Shown in pieces: positions 19,201 to 29,400 of a DNA stretch of 55,631 nt. The stretch is from NCBI GenBank assembly GCA_902782145.1, contig CACZLZ010000041.1, positions 1-55,631 of the forward strand. The letters are read 5' to 3'. Positions within the stretch are counted from its first letter, which is position 1; each line of letters starts with the position of its first letter. The notes under the pieces are model-generated. The model was not told where the DNA came from. It saw only the letters and a list, made by a program, of their open reading frames with translations, and did no database searches. The position numbers were made by a program, and so were the translations under genes. The DNA comes from an uncultured Aeromonadales bacterium (lineage in GTDB: Bacteria > Pseudomonadota > Gammaproteobacteria > Enterobacterales > Succinivibrionaceae).

Positions 19201-20916
19201 TATCCCTCATCCTTCAACGCCGATGCGCTCATGAGGGCGGTGCTGGATTCCCCCAGCCGGATCCTGGCAGGCAAAACCAAACTCATCCAGACTGCACGGG
19301 AATTGCTCCGCTCAGGCTCTGCCTCCCAGGAGGAGAGCAATCCCCTTCTGGATGCGATCAGCCGCCTGAGATGCACCAAAAGTTCTTTTCCCGACGACGG
19401 GCCCCGGCGCTGTCAGGATCTCCTGAACCTGGTCAGGATCTCCCATGAGAGCGGTGATCTGCTGACTGCCACGGATCGGGATCTGCTGCAGAATGCCCAA
19501 AGCCGCTTTGACTCCGATCCCGCAGCCACCCTGAAGGAGCTTAAGGAGCTCCGGCGCCGGCTCATGCTCGAGCTGCTACCCCGGCCGGAGTTCACCAGCC
19601 CCCGGCCCCGCCGCCAGATCCTGGAGCTTGCCTCAGAGGTCACCCGGATCCTGGAGCAGGAAGGGGACACCCCGGCGAACCAGGAGGCCCGGATCCTCTC
19701 GGACTTCATCCTGGATCTGGAGTCCAGCCCCGAAAGCGTCTCGGAGACCGTCCGGGAATACCAGCTGGTCTACGCCGCCACCACCCAGCAGAGTGCTGGG
19801 AATGATATCGCCCGGGCCAAACTGGGAGACGACGGCAAGGGCGGGACAGACTATGACACGGTGATCATCGACGAGGCCGCCCGGGCCAATCCCAGCGATC
19901 TGCTGATCCCCATGGCCATGGCAAGGAACCGGATCATCCTGGTGGGGGATCACCGGCAGCTGCCCCACATGGTGGAAGATGAGATCCTGAACCAGATCAA
20001 CGCCAACCACAAAGTGGATCCGGAGTTTTTCCGGATCAGCATGTTCCAGTATCTGTTCCAGCGCCTGAAAAAACTGGAGGCGACCGACGGGATCCGGCGC
20101 ACTGTCACCCTGGATGCCCAATACCGGACCCATCCCGCTCTGGGGGAGTATGTCAGCCACTACTTCTATGAGCGCCATGATGCCTCTGAGGCCTACCAGT
20201 CGCCTCTGCCGGGAAAGCTGTTTCCCCAGAGCCTCAGGGGGCTTAATGTGAACGGCAACAGTCTCTGCTGCGCCTGGTTTGACGTGGGCCGGGGCTTCCC
20301 GGGCACCGCCAGGGATGAGCGGGGATCCTCCTTCCGCCGGGCCGAGGCGGAGTACTGCGTGAAGTGCCTGAAAATGTGGATCGACACCCCGGAGGCAAAG
20401 GATCTGTCTTTCGGGATCATCACCTTCTACCGGGGCCAGGTGACAGAGATCCTGCGCCAGATGACCCAGGAGGACTATGCGGTGCAAAACAGCAGCGGGG
20501 ACTATGAGATCGCCCCGGAGTACCGGCGCTTCAAAAACGGCCGGGAACGCCTCCGGGTAGGCACCGTGGATGCCTTCCAGGGCAAGGAGTTTGACATCGT
20601 CCTGCTGTCGGTGGTGCGCACCGTGTCCCCGGAGGAGATCCGGGCGACGGAGAACTCCGATCTGACCGAGGAGGAGAAAATGCGGAAGATCGCGGGGTTC
20701 CTTACCGTGGAGAACCGGCTGTGCGTCAGCATGAGCCGCCAGAAACGCTTCCTGGGGATCCTGGGAGACGCGGATTTCATCCGGTCCGCTCTGGTCCGGA
20801 AGTATGTCCCCTCCCTGGCAGGGTTCTACAACATGTGCTGCGATCCGCATTTCGGCCGGGTGGTGACCTGTCACCCGGAGACCAGCACCACCGCCCGGGG
20901 AGGAAGCCATGACTGA
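16200..20916 (+). CDS. large SF1 (UPF1/DNA2-like) helicase split by a frameshift at an 11-T tract
   Basis: An ATG at 16200 with an AAGGAGG site opens a 671-residue frame that ends at 18215 right after 11 consecutive T (18201-18211). Reading ten T instead gives DYEIFFFSKLKGFKAPQI and runs into the helicase frame to 20916, making one 1571-residue protein. Residues 1-220 look globular, ~220-560 are low-complexity, rich in Gly, Ser, Pro, Asp and Glu, and ~560-760 lead into the helicase. Motifs in the fused numbering are GPPGTGKTT (K895), VIIDEAARANPSDLL (D1224), VGDHRQLPHMV, LDAQYRTHPALGEY, VGTVDAFQGKEFD and CVSMSRQKR. The frame break falls inside the N-terminal helicase domain (YLRSWDLYSDYE...), so two independent proteins are unlikely. 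Slippage, phase variation or a sequencing error could each explain it. The product overlaps the next gene by 8 bases. Confidence 0.88.
18201..18211 (+). other. 11-T homopolymer, frameshift or slippage site
   Basis: The sequence between ATC (Ile) and CTAAAC is eleven T. With eleven T the frame hits TAA six bases later; with ten T it stays open for another 900 codons of helicase. Tracts of nine or more A/T are classic places for transcriptional slippage and for replication slippage. In a locus this G+C-rich, an 11-T run is conspicuous. Confidence 0.9.
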
Positions 20917-23431
20917 AGCCAGTGACCGTAAACCCAGCATGGGAGGCCTCACAAAAGCATATCGCTGGCACCATGAGCAGGATGGTTCTGTGAAGACCGA
21001 TCAGACCTTTCTGAACCGCTACAAAGTGCTGAACTTCATAGGATCCACAAGTGTAACAGCAGTGGATCGGCTGTGGCCCCTGAACTGCTACACCGTGCAT
21101 CTGCGGCTCCCCCACCAGCAGGAGATGAACATCCTGGAGCGGGCGGTGTGGAGGATGTTCTGCCTAAAGGGATCCCAGACACACCCCGGCAGCACTTGGC
21201 ACCAGGAGACTCTGGACAAAACAGCAGAATCACTGTGCCTGGACCGGGATCTCACGGAGTTCATCATCCGGCGCTTGAAGGAGAGAGAGGGCTTTGATCC
21301 GTCAGAGGCCTTAGGCCAGCCGTCCCAGAGCACAGATCCGGAAAAGTGCTCCCTCCTGACGGTGATGATGTTTGCCGACGCCGCCCGGGAAAACCCGGTG
21401 ATCATTCCCTTTGTCCTGCCCGAGGCTGCCTTTGGAGAAGGGGAACGTACTATCGTCACCAGGAATGATCAGTCCGCCCGGATTGCCCTGGACAATGAGC
21501 AGAAGAAGATGGTTACCTGGCAGATCATTCCCCCGGTGCTGCCCCAGTGCCAGGCGGGCACTTCCAGAATCGGAGTGAAGGAACTCCTGGAGGGGTTCCG
21601 GAAGTTTGCCCGGAAATATGACCGTAGCTTCCCCCTTGGTAATACGGGGGTCAGCAAAGATGCCTTTGATCATCTGTCCGGCTCCCATGTGGAATGCGAC
21701 TTCACTCCGATGCCGGTGATGGTGCATCTCCGGGTGCGGCTGGAAAGAAGCAGCATGACCCTGAGGGTGTCGGACTTCTGCGGCCTGAAAGAGCTGGATG
21801 ATCTGGGAAGGGATCTGGAACGCCCGCAGGGGCTCCGGTGGATCCGGAATCAGATCCTCAGATCCTTCCAGGAGGCCGGATCATCCCAGACACAATCCGA
21901 CGGCCAGAAACGGCCCCTCCAGGAGCAGAAACCCGCCTATGTCAGACTGTATGAAAAGGGGGCGGAACATCTGGCAGAAATTAGCGGCAGCAGATCCCCG
22001 GCTCCCGGAGCAACACCGAAAGGCAGCGTAGCCTCCGGTGGCGGTGTCCCGGCAGCCGACAGCACTCCCGTGGCTGTAGTTCTGGCCACTGGCACATCAC
22101 CAGACGGAAGTGCCTTATCCGGCATGAACAGCACGGGATCCGCCGCACCAGGGGAAAAGAGTTCCACCGCAGATCCACCAGAAAATGAGCAGCTCCAGGA
22201 GCAGGTTGTCAGTCAGAGCCGGGCGGTGCCCGCATTCATCCGGTGCATGTACCAGAGTCTGGAGGAAGTGCTCCTGGAGCTTTACCGACGCCACCGGAGC
22301 CGCGGCAGCCTGGAATGCATCACCGGGGAGGCAGAGGAGCTCCGGGCGGCACTGCGGCGTCTGAGGATCACTCTGCCTAATGAGGAAGTAAAGTTCATGA
22401 TCTGCACCCGGTACCGGCTGCACACCATTGAGCAGGAGCATGACATGCAGGCCCTGCTGCATGTGGCAGTGCTGGACAGCGCCGGCTGCCCGGAGCACAC
22501 CCTGCCGGCGGCACTAAGGCAGGATCTGGTGACCAACATCAGACTCCTTAAAAAATGGCGGGATCACAGCAGTCATGATGTAGGCAGCGCCGATCTGACA
22601 AGTGAGGATGCCAGAAAGATCTTCCGCATAGTAGGTGAATACCTGATGATCCTCGCTCCCCATTGCCGCAAGTGGATCGAAGGCGCCCGGCGAGAGAAGA
22701 CAACGGGACAGGCTCAGAGACGATCCTCAGAAGCCAGCGGAAGGCTGGCGGCGGTGATCTATCTGGAGCAGGAGATGGGATACGAACTCCTCAGCAGCCT
22801 GGATCCCGCCCTGAAGGAGGAGCTGATCCAGCAGATCATGCTCTCCCGGCGCCTGGAGGATATGGCGGCTGATGATCATTTGCTCGGGAAAAATGAGGAG
22901 CAGGATCGGCTCATGTCGGACTACATCCTGTCCGCCTGCAAGATCCTGGAGTCACTGCTGTACTCCTGCCCGGTAAAATACCCGCCGGCCGCAGCCAGCG
23001 CCGCAAGTGAACGAACCCAGATGATTGCGGAAGGCTGGATTGCTCCCCAGGGAGCCATGGCAACCTGCCATCCCGAAAGGGTGGCGATAATCCTCAGAGG
23101 CGGCAGGAGCTCCCTGCAGTGCGCCGCCCTGGCACTGATCATCTCCTGCCAGCAGCGCAATGATCCCGCCTTCCATGACCTCCTGGAGGACTGCGCTTCC
23201 CGGGGGGACCGGACCGTCCTCCCATCAATGAGGGGACAGAAGCAGCAAGATCAGGACACCGCCGGCCAGGAGGGTGGCGGCATGCGGATCTTTGCGGATC
23301 TCATAGATCTCTTTGCCGGTCTCCGGGGCCACGGAGGCACCGGCAGATGCCGCCTTAACTGGAAGGACTTCCCCGTCCTCAGCCAGAATTTTATTTTCCT
23401 TTGCAAAACCTTGTGGAGAGCATTCAGATGA
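20909..23431 (+). CDS. 840-residue protein with HEPN-like motif, otherwise unknown
   Basis: No family is recognised over the whole length. The start ATG overlaps the helicase stop (ATGACTGA) and the end overlaps the AAA+ gene by ATGA. Residues ~1-340 are mixed alpha/beta (LNRYKVLNFIGSTSVTAVDR, then LWPLNCYTVHL). Residues ~350-425 are a Gly/Ser/Ala/Pro-rich linker. From ~425 the protein is helical. Near its centre lies LLKKWRDHSSHDVGSADLTS with R551-x4-H556, followed by a helix ARKIFRIVGEYLMIL; this is the arrangement of HEPN domains, whose RxxxxH motif is the RNase active site. Position between helicase and McrB-like genes would suit an effector or a bridging subunit. The HEPN call is by eye and needs profile support. 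Confidence 0.75.
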   Translation: MTEASDRKPSMGGLTKAYRWHHEQDGSVKTDQTFLNRYKVLNFIGSTSVTAVDRLWPLNCYTVHLRLPHQQEMNILERAVWRMFCLKGSQTHPGSTWHQETLDKTAESLCLDRDLTEFIIRRLKEREGFDPSEALGQPSQSTDPEKCSLLTVMMFADAARENPVIIPFVLPEAAFGEGERTIVTRNDQSARIALDNEQKKMVTWQIIPPVLPQCQAGTSRIGVKELLEGFRKFARKYDRSFPLGNTGVSKDAFDHLSGSHVECDFTPMPVMVHLRVRLERSSMTLRVSDFCGLKELDDLGRDLERPQGLRWIRNQILRSFQEAGSSQTQSDGQKRPLQEQKPAYVRLYEKGAEHLAEISGSRSPAPGATPKGSVASGGGVPAADSTPVAVVLATGTSPDGSALSGMNSTGSAAPGEKSSTADPPENEQLQEQVVSQSRAVPAFIRCMYQSLEEVLLELYRRHRSRGSLECITGEAEELRAALRRLRITLPNEEVKFMICTRYRLHTIEQEHDMQALLHVAVLDSAGCPEHTLPAALRQDLVTNIRLLKKWRDHSSHDVGSADLTSEDARKIFRIVGEYLMILAPHCRKWIEGARREKTTGQAQRRSSEASGRLAAVIYLEQEMGYELLSSLDPALKEELIQQIMLSRRLEDMAADDHLLGKNEEQDRLMSDYILSACKILESLLYSCPVKYPPAAASAASERTQMIAEGWIAPQGAMATCHPERVAIILRGGRSSLQCAALALIISCQQRNDPAFHDLLEDCASRGDRTVLPSMRGQKQQDQDTAGQEGGGMRIFADLIDLFAGLRGHGGTGRCRLNWKDFPVLSQNFIFLCKTLWRAFR

Positions 23432-26133
23432 ACAGTGATCAGGAAGCCCTTAACGTCCCCGCAGACGGCACCCAGCCGGATCCCGTCAACTCTGGGCAGA
23501 CCGCACCAGCCGGCACCGGCAGCACGGTGGTAGCCGCCTCAGTCCCGGAGGGCGCAGGCTCTTCTGGGGAAAACACAGGGATCACAGCGGACACCAGTTC
23601 GGAAGCTGCTGTCAGCGCCCTGGTAAAGGACATCAAGAAGCCGGAAGAAGCCGGAGACACTCCTGATCCCCAGGTCAGGATCCGGAACCTGGAGCAGCAC
23701 TGCCAGGACCTGGAAAAACAACTGGCTGACAGTCAGAAGGATCTGGCCACCCGGATCCGCAACCTCACTTTGCGGGAGAGCCGGATCCGCTCCAGGGAGG
23801 CCGAGGCCGAGGCGGGCTTTCCCGCCCGGGTGGAAGAGCTGCTGAAGGGGGAGCGGGACGCCCTGGATCAGCAGCGGAAAAAGCAGGAGGAGGCCACCGC
23901 CAAACTCCTGAAGGATGAGGGGATCCTCCGGGATCGTGAGAACGCCATCAGCGCCAAGGAGCAGGAGATCAGCCAGCGCCTGGCCGATCTGGACGGGCTC
24001 CTGCGGCAGCATGAGTTGGACGAGAAGGCCCGGATCCTCCGGGAGTCCGAGGAGGAACGGAGCCGGCGCATGACCGCACTGGAGGCGGATCTGGAGCAGG
24101 AGGCCCTGAAGCGGCGCCAAGAGGCGGAGCAGATCCTGAAAGATCGCACCGATGACGTGATCCGCCGGGAGAGTCTGGCAGACAGCCGGGAGCAGGATCT
24201 CACCCGCCGGGAAAGGGATCTGCAGAACGGCAACTCCGCCCTGGAGGCTGATCGGAAAAGCCTTGAGGAGCGGAAGGCATCTCTGGAGAAGAAGTTTGCG
24301 GACGACGAGCAGGCCATGCGGCAGAAGCTTGAGGATGAGCAGAGCCGGCTTAGTGATCTGGTTGATCGGCGCACTGCTCAGCGCCAGCAGATCTGCGAGC
24401 AGCGGGAGCAGGAACTGGGTCAAGAGATCAGCACCCTGCAGACTCAGATCACAGATTTGAACCGGCAGCTCCTCCGGTTCCGGGATCTGGAGGCGGTGCT
24501 GGGAGGACGGGATCCCCAGGGTTACCTGTCGGAGATCCGCAGCGTCCAGGCGGCGGTGAGCCGGGATCGCAGCGAACTGGAGGCCAAGCAGATCCGTGAG
24601 GCCACGGAAAACGAGCAGCACCTGAAAGCGGAAATCGACACCCTTAAAAAGGCCATCCAGGATCGGGACGAGAAGTTGTCTCAGATGAGCAGTTCCCGGA
24701 GCAAGGAAGCTGCGGAACGGGAGATCGAGGATCTGAGGAACTCCTGCGACTACCTGAAACGCCTCAACGCCAAGTCCGAAGCCTACGCCCGGACCCTGGA
24801 GCAGCGCTTTGAGCGCCTCACCGCCCAGCTGGGAAGCAAAAAGGATCGGGACGACCGGATCCGGGATATCACCATCCCCTATTTCTGCGGGGTGGAGAAG
24901 GCCCGGCAGGTGGAGACCGATCCCGGAGAGACCCAGTGGCTGGACCGAATCATCACCACCTCTGCCAGCTACGGCATGAGTTTCCCCCGGCGCATTGTCT
25001 ACGCCTTCCACACCTGCCTGAAGATCGCCGAGTGGTCACCCCTGACCGTGCTGGCAGGCGTCAGCGGCACCGGCAAGTCCGAGCTGCCACGGTACTACTC
25101 CCTCATGGGAGGCATGCCCTTTCTGCCGGTGGCAGTGCAGCCCAACTGGGACAGCCAGGAATCCATGCTGGGATACTTCAACTCCATTGACAATCGCTTC
25201 GACGCCCAGCCGGTGCTCCGGGCCCTGGCCCAGGCCACCATTCCCCGGAGCGGGGACAGCCCCCTGGGCCTTGGGGGGATCATGAACCTGATCCTCCTGG
25301 ACGAAATGAACCTGGCCCATGTGGAGCTCTACTTTGCGGACTTCCTGAGCAAGCTAGAGACCAGAAGGGGCATGGTGGGCAAACTCCCGGCGGTGGACGT
25401 GAAGCTGGGAGCTGGGATCCAGCCCTATGAGCTGGAACTCACCAGGAATGTCATGTGGGTGGGCACCATGAACCAGGATGAGACCACCAAGGCGCTGTCA
25501 GACAAGGTCCTGGATCGGGGCAACGTGATCTTCTTCCCCCGGCCCCAAACCCTCCAGAGCCGTAAGGATCTGAAGAAGCTGCCGCCCCTGGGCTATCTGC
25601 TCACGGAGAAGGTGTGGCGGAACTGGTGCCGCACCAGCACCATGATCCCCGAAGACATGATCACCCCCTACAAGGTGGTCATCGAGAGGATCAACGACTG
25701 CCTGTCCTATGTGGGCCGGGCCCTGGGCCACCGGGTGTGGCAGTCCATTGAGTACTACATGAACAATTATCCTGACGTGGCCTCCCTGGCCGCCGCCGGA
25801 TCCATCAGTGCCGATGATCGGACTCGACTCTCCCAGTTGCTGCACATTGCCTTTGAGGACGCTCTGGTGCAGAAGGTGATGCCCAAACTCCGGGGCATAG
25901 AGACCGAGGGCGGTTCCCGGGAAAGGTGTCTGGAACCCATCGAGCGCCTCCTGAACGAAGGAGTGAGCAAAAAGGGCTTCGATCTCACCGAGGACTTCCA
26001 TCAGGCCTGCGAGAATCCCTTCGGACAGTTCATTTGGAACAGCGCCAACTACGTGCTCAAGGATGAGGCGCGCCGGCTGAAGGCCCAGAAGGACGGGGGT
26101 GATAACAAGAACGGCACCAAGGTCACGGTTTGA
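23428..26133 (+). CDS. coiled-coil McrB-type AAA+ ATPase
   Basis: This is a 901-residue protein. ATG 23428 is chosen over TTG 23401 because it gives an ATGA overlap and has GGAGAG upstream. Residues ~1-85 are disordered. Residues ~90-470 are a long heptad-rich coiled coil, dense in Glu, Arg, Gln and Leu. The AAA+ domain follows: VLAGVSGTGKSELPRYYS (K550), QPNWDSQESMLGYFN, LILLDEMNLAHVELYFADFL (D625, E626) and MWVGTMNQDETTKALSDKVL (sensor 1 / NxxD). This is the McrB/MoxR-like arrangement in which DNA restriction or remodelling partners are driven by NTP hydrolysis. Its partner should be the DUF2357 protein encoded 312 bases downstream, as DUF2357 genes commonly accompany McrB-like ATPases. The coiled coil may set oligomer spacing or measure distance on a substrate. 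Confidence 0.9.
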   Translation: MNSDQEALNVPADGTQPDPVNSGQTAPAGTGSTVVAASVPEGAGSSGENTGITADTSSEAAVSALVKDIKKPEEAGDTPDPQVRIRNLEQHCQDLEKQLADSQKDLATRIRNLTLRESRIRSREAEAEAGFPARVEELLKGERDALDQQRKKQEEATAKLLKDEGILRDRENAISAKEQEISQRLADLDGLLRQHELDEKARILRESEEERSRRMTALEADLEQEALKRRQEAEQILKDRTDDVIRRESLADSREQDLTRRERDLQNGNSALEADRKSLEERKASLEKKFADDEQAMRQKLEDEQSRLSDLVDRRTAQRQQICEQREQELGQEISTLQTQITDLNRQLLRFRDLEAVLGGRDPQGYLSEIRSVQAAVSRDRSELEAKQIREATENEQHLKAEIDTLKKAIQDRDEKLSQMSSSRSKEAAEREIEDLRNSCDYLKRLNAKSEAYARTLEQRFERLTAQLGSKKDRDDRIRDITIPYFCGVEKARQVETDPGETQWLDRIITTSASYGMSFPRRIVYAFHTCLKIAEWSPLTVLAGVSGTGKSELPRYYSLMGGMPFLPVAVQPNWDSQESMLGYFNSIDNRFDAQPVLRALAQATIPRSGDSPLGLGGIMNLILLDEMNLAHVELYFADFLSKLETRRGMVGKLPAVDVKLGAGIQPYELELTRNVMWVGTMNQDETTKALSDKVLDRGNVIFFPRPQTLQSRKDLKKLPPLGYLLTEKVWRNWCRTSTMIPEDMITPYKVVIERINDCLSYVGRALGHRVWQSIEYYMNNYPDVASLAAAGSISADDRTRLSQLLHIAFEDALVQKVMPKLRGIETEGGSRERCLEPIERLLNEGVSKKGFDLTEDFHQACENPFGQFIWNSANYVLKDEARRLKAQKDGGDNKNGTKVTV

Positions 26134-26445
26134 AGTTCGCAAGAAATTCATCCCGCAGAAGCACTGGATCCGGCCTGAAGCACAGGATCCGGCAATGCAG
26201 GTGCCAGGTGCACCGTCAGTCCAGCTCAGGGCAGGGCGGTGACCAGCCGTCAGATCTGCCCCTGCATCCGGCCGTTTTGTGACAGACGGGCCGGTCCCCA
26301 GTGACAAAAGGGCAGAGGCAGGGCAGAGCAGAAAACACGGAACCGGCGCCGCCGCATGCGGCATCACTGGAGCACGCCGTTCCCGGCTCGGTCTCAGAGG
26401 GGAACAGGACGGGCACATTCCGGAACAGAAGCACGGGAGGACTTA
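26134..26445. other. 312-base spacer
   Basis: This is the longest gap inside the block between 12.6 kb and 38.2 kb. I see no gene or clear terminator. It is G+C-rich like its surroundings, with a close pair of GGATCCGG words near 26167-26194 that could form a weak hairpin. An internal promoter for the DUF2357 gene is possible but no boxes are evident. Confidence 0.45.
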
Positions 26446-29400
26446 ATGTCAAAGCACAAGCACCAGGGCGCAGGCGTCCAGTCCCAGGACTCCATGAGCA
26501 CATCCGGAGATCCCCGGGAACCCGGACAGGCACCAGCTAATACGTTCCAGATGTCTCCGAATGCGGGCGGTGATGCGGGCCTGACTTCCGGCAGGATCGG
26601 AAAAATCCCCCAGGACTGGGATCTGGAAGGGTTCTACAGGCGCCTGGCGGACAAGGACTGCCCGGAGCATCTGCAGGCCATGCAGATCCTGCATCTCATG
26701 TGCTGGAACAACAGTGTCTTCTCCTTCGATCCCTTCTCCGACGAGCCTCTGGGCACGGATCTGTCCGCCTATGCCTGGCGCTTGGCAGATCATGCGGCGG
26801 AGAAGGATCAGCCCATCCGGGATCATGTGTTCCACCTGGTGGAGTTCATCATCAATGAGATTGAGTACCTGCTGAACAGCCTGAGGATGAAGATCCTCCG
26901 GAACCACGAGTCCCTGCCCCTGTTTGCCGTCCGGGAGACCGACAGCAAAAGCCTGCAGCTGCTGGCCCGCCGGCCGGGCCGGACCATCCGGGAAAAACTC
27001 TCCGGCCGGCCTTACATGGTGGCGGTGAAGCGCCGCTTCTCCCCGGACACCCAGGAAAACCAGCTGCTGAAGGCGTTTCTCCGGAAACTGTCGGCACTCC
27101 TGATCCTCCGGAAGGAGCGCCTGACGCAGGCCGGCCTCCGGCACCAGGATCGGGCCACAGATCTCATCAGCCGGATCAGTTTCTGGAAAACCTCGGACAC
27201 CGCCGACGCCATCGGGCGCTGGACCAACAATCCCCCCAACAACGTGCTCCTGCAGGATCGGCGCTACCGGAAGATCTGGCTGGGATGGCAGCGGATCCGC
27301 ACTCTGGATCAGATGACCCGGGATGCCCACCTTCTCCTGCCCTACATGGCTTCGGACAACATCTTCTGGGAGATTGTCAGCATCCTGGACTCCTACCGGA
27401 ACTTCCGCCTGTTCCAGAAACCCATGCGCCGCCCGAAGATGAAAACCGCCGCGGATTACAAGAAGAAGGAGATGTACACCTTTGCCGCCATGCACGGATC
27501 ATCGGGAAAGATCATCCGGAGCGTCCGGGAGGGACTGGTGACAGAGTTTCACATCGACAAGGTGAGCACCGGAAAGATCACCGTGGATGACACCCGGATC
27601 CATGCGGAGATCCGGGGGAGAGAGCCCCGGGAAATGGATCTGGCCGGGGCGGATCTGCGGGCCTTCGCCCGGGATTTCATCCTGGAGGTGGTGGCATCAT
27701 GCGGCATTCCCAAGACGGAGCTGTCCGCCGCACCCCGGGTGGAGCAGGCCACCCGGAGATTCCAGAGCACCGGCTTGGATCTGGCTCTCTCATGTCCCCG
27801 GTTCCACACGGACACCGGGGAAGTTCTGGTGGCCCGCTGCCCCCTGGTGCAGCGCTGGGAAGAGCCCGGAAAGCCGGCCCGCTGGATCGATGCCACAGGC
27901 AGCCGGGGGATCCTGCTGGATCACAAGGTTTCAGCAGTGCAGACCCACACCTTCAGATGCCACCTGGCCCCGGCAGGGGACACTGACGATGCTGCCCGCC
28001 GGGTGAGCATCGAGGCGTGCCAGCACCTGGGTAAGATCCTGAGCCGTGAGATCCCGGCATTTCAGATCACCTACGCCGTCCCGGATCTGCTAGATGACTT
28101 CGATCTGGAGCCGGTGCGCATCGGGATCAGCGGATCCTTCAGCCGCTCCTTCTCCGTGCCCGCCAGCATCGCCGCCCTGAACGGCGCCCGGAAAAAGGGC
28201 CTGCTGGATGATCTCGCCAAAGGAGATCTCATAGTGGCCGTGGGCTACTATGCCGACCGGGCCTACTACACACCTGTGCAGTGCGAATATGATCCAAGAC
28301 TGGAGGAACAACTCCCGGAAACCCGGGGGATCCAATTTGTGCGTCATCCCACACGGGACTTCCGGGCCCCACTGCTGACCAAGACCGATCTGGGCTGTAG
28401 CCCGGATCTGGCGGCGCGTCTCAAGACACTGTTCGATCAGGAAGGGATCCGGCGCTGCGGCGGCGAGCGGTCCTTCTACACCATGGGAGCAGACGGCAGC
28501 AGTGTCTACGAGCACCCGGACAACAGTCTGATCGCCCGGGACTTCCCCCGGTTCCCTCTCCAAGCCAAGCCTATGGAGAACTACATCAAAAAGGACTGCG
28601 GCTTCATGCTAAAGGACAAGGGCCGGGTGCGGATCATCCTGCTGTCAGATCTCCTGGATGACACGGAGATCGCCGGGAACTATTCCTGCATCAGAGGGCA
28701 GGAGGTTATCCCCCTGGGGGCCTGGCTCACCAGTGCCATGGAGGCGGAGCTGGACAGCCGCACCGCCATCTGGTTTGACTATCTGCCTGATCTGCAGATG
28801 GAGGCCAAGGTGGGCAGCGAAAGAAAACTGCTGTACCTGGTGAAGAACATGAAGATCCGTCCCAAGGTCAACGAAACCTGCGACATTCCCATTGCCTGGA
28901 CCTTCGTCCTGCCGGCAGGCAAGAAGTTCTACCACTTCCCCCTGGTCCGGGGCAACGCCCGGGACAAGACCTTCTGGGAAGCTTATATTGAGGCGGATGA
29001 GGTGCTGCCGGTGGACCAGGAGATCAGCTGCCGCCTTAAACTCACCTACACCTACGGCGCCGATGGCAATCCCTTCCACCTGGTGTTCATTCCCCTGGAC
29101 CGGAAGGATCTGCCGGAATTTGAAGTCCAGTGGAAACTGAAAAAGGACATTCCCCTGGATCGTTCGGCGGTGCCGGTGCCCGGCTTCCCCGCAGCCAAGG
29201 CTCCAGGCTTCTATGACGAATACAAAACCAAGCTTATGGAGTCCCTGGCAATTCTCACCAATGACGACTGGCACCATCTGGAACTCAGGGATCAGAACCG
29301 TGAAATACTGAAAGGTGGGTTCAGAAAATGTGCCACCCACAGGATCGCAGAAATTACCAGACCCCGATCTGGAGACTACTGCTTCATCAATCTGGACACA

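Noticed and set aside
19633-20952. 439-residue minus-strand open frame
   Set aside because: Antisense to the SF1 helicase motifs; no domain character.
23539-25011. 490-residue minus-strand open frame
   Set aside because: Mirror of the coiled-coil region of the McrB-type protein; Leu/Gln-rich composition follows from the repeats on the other strand.
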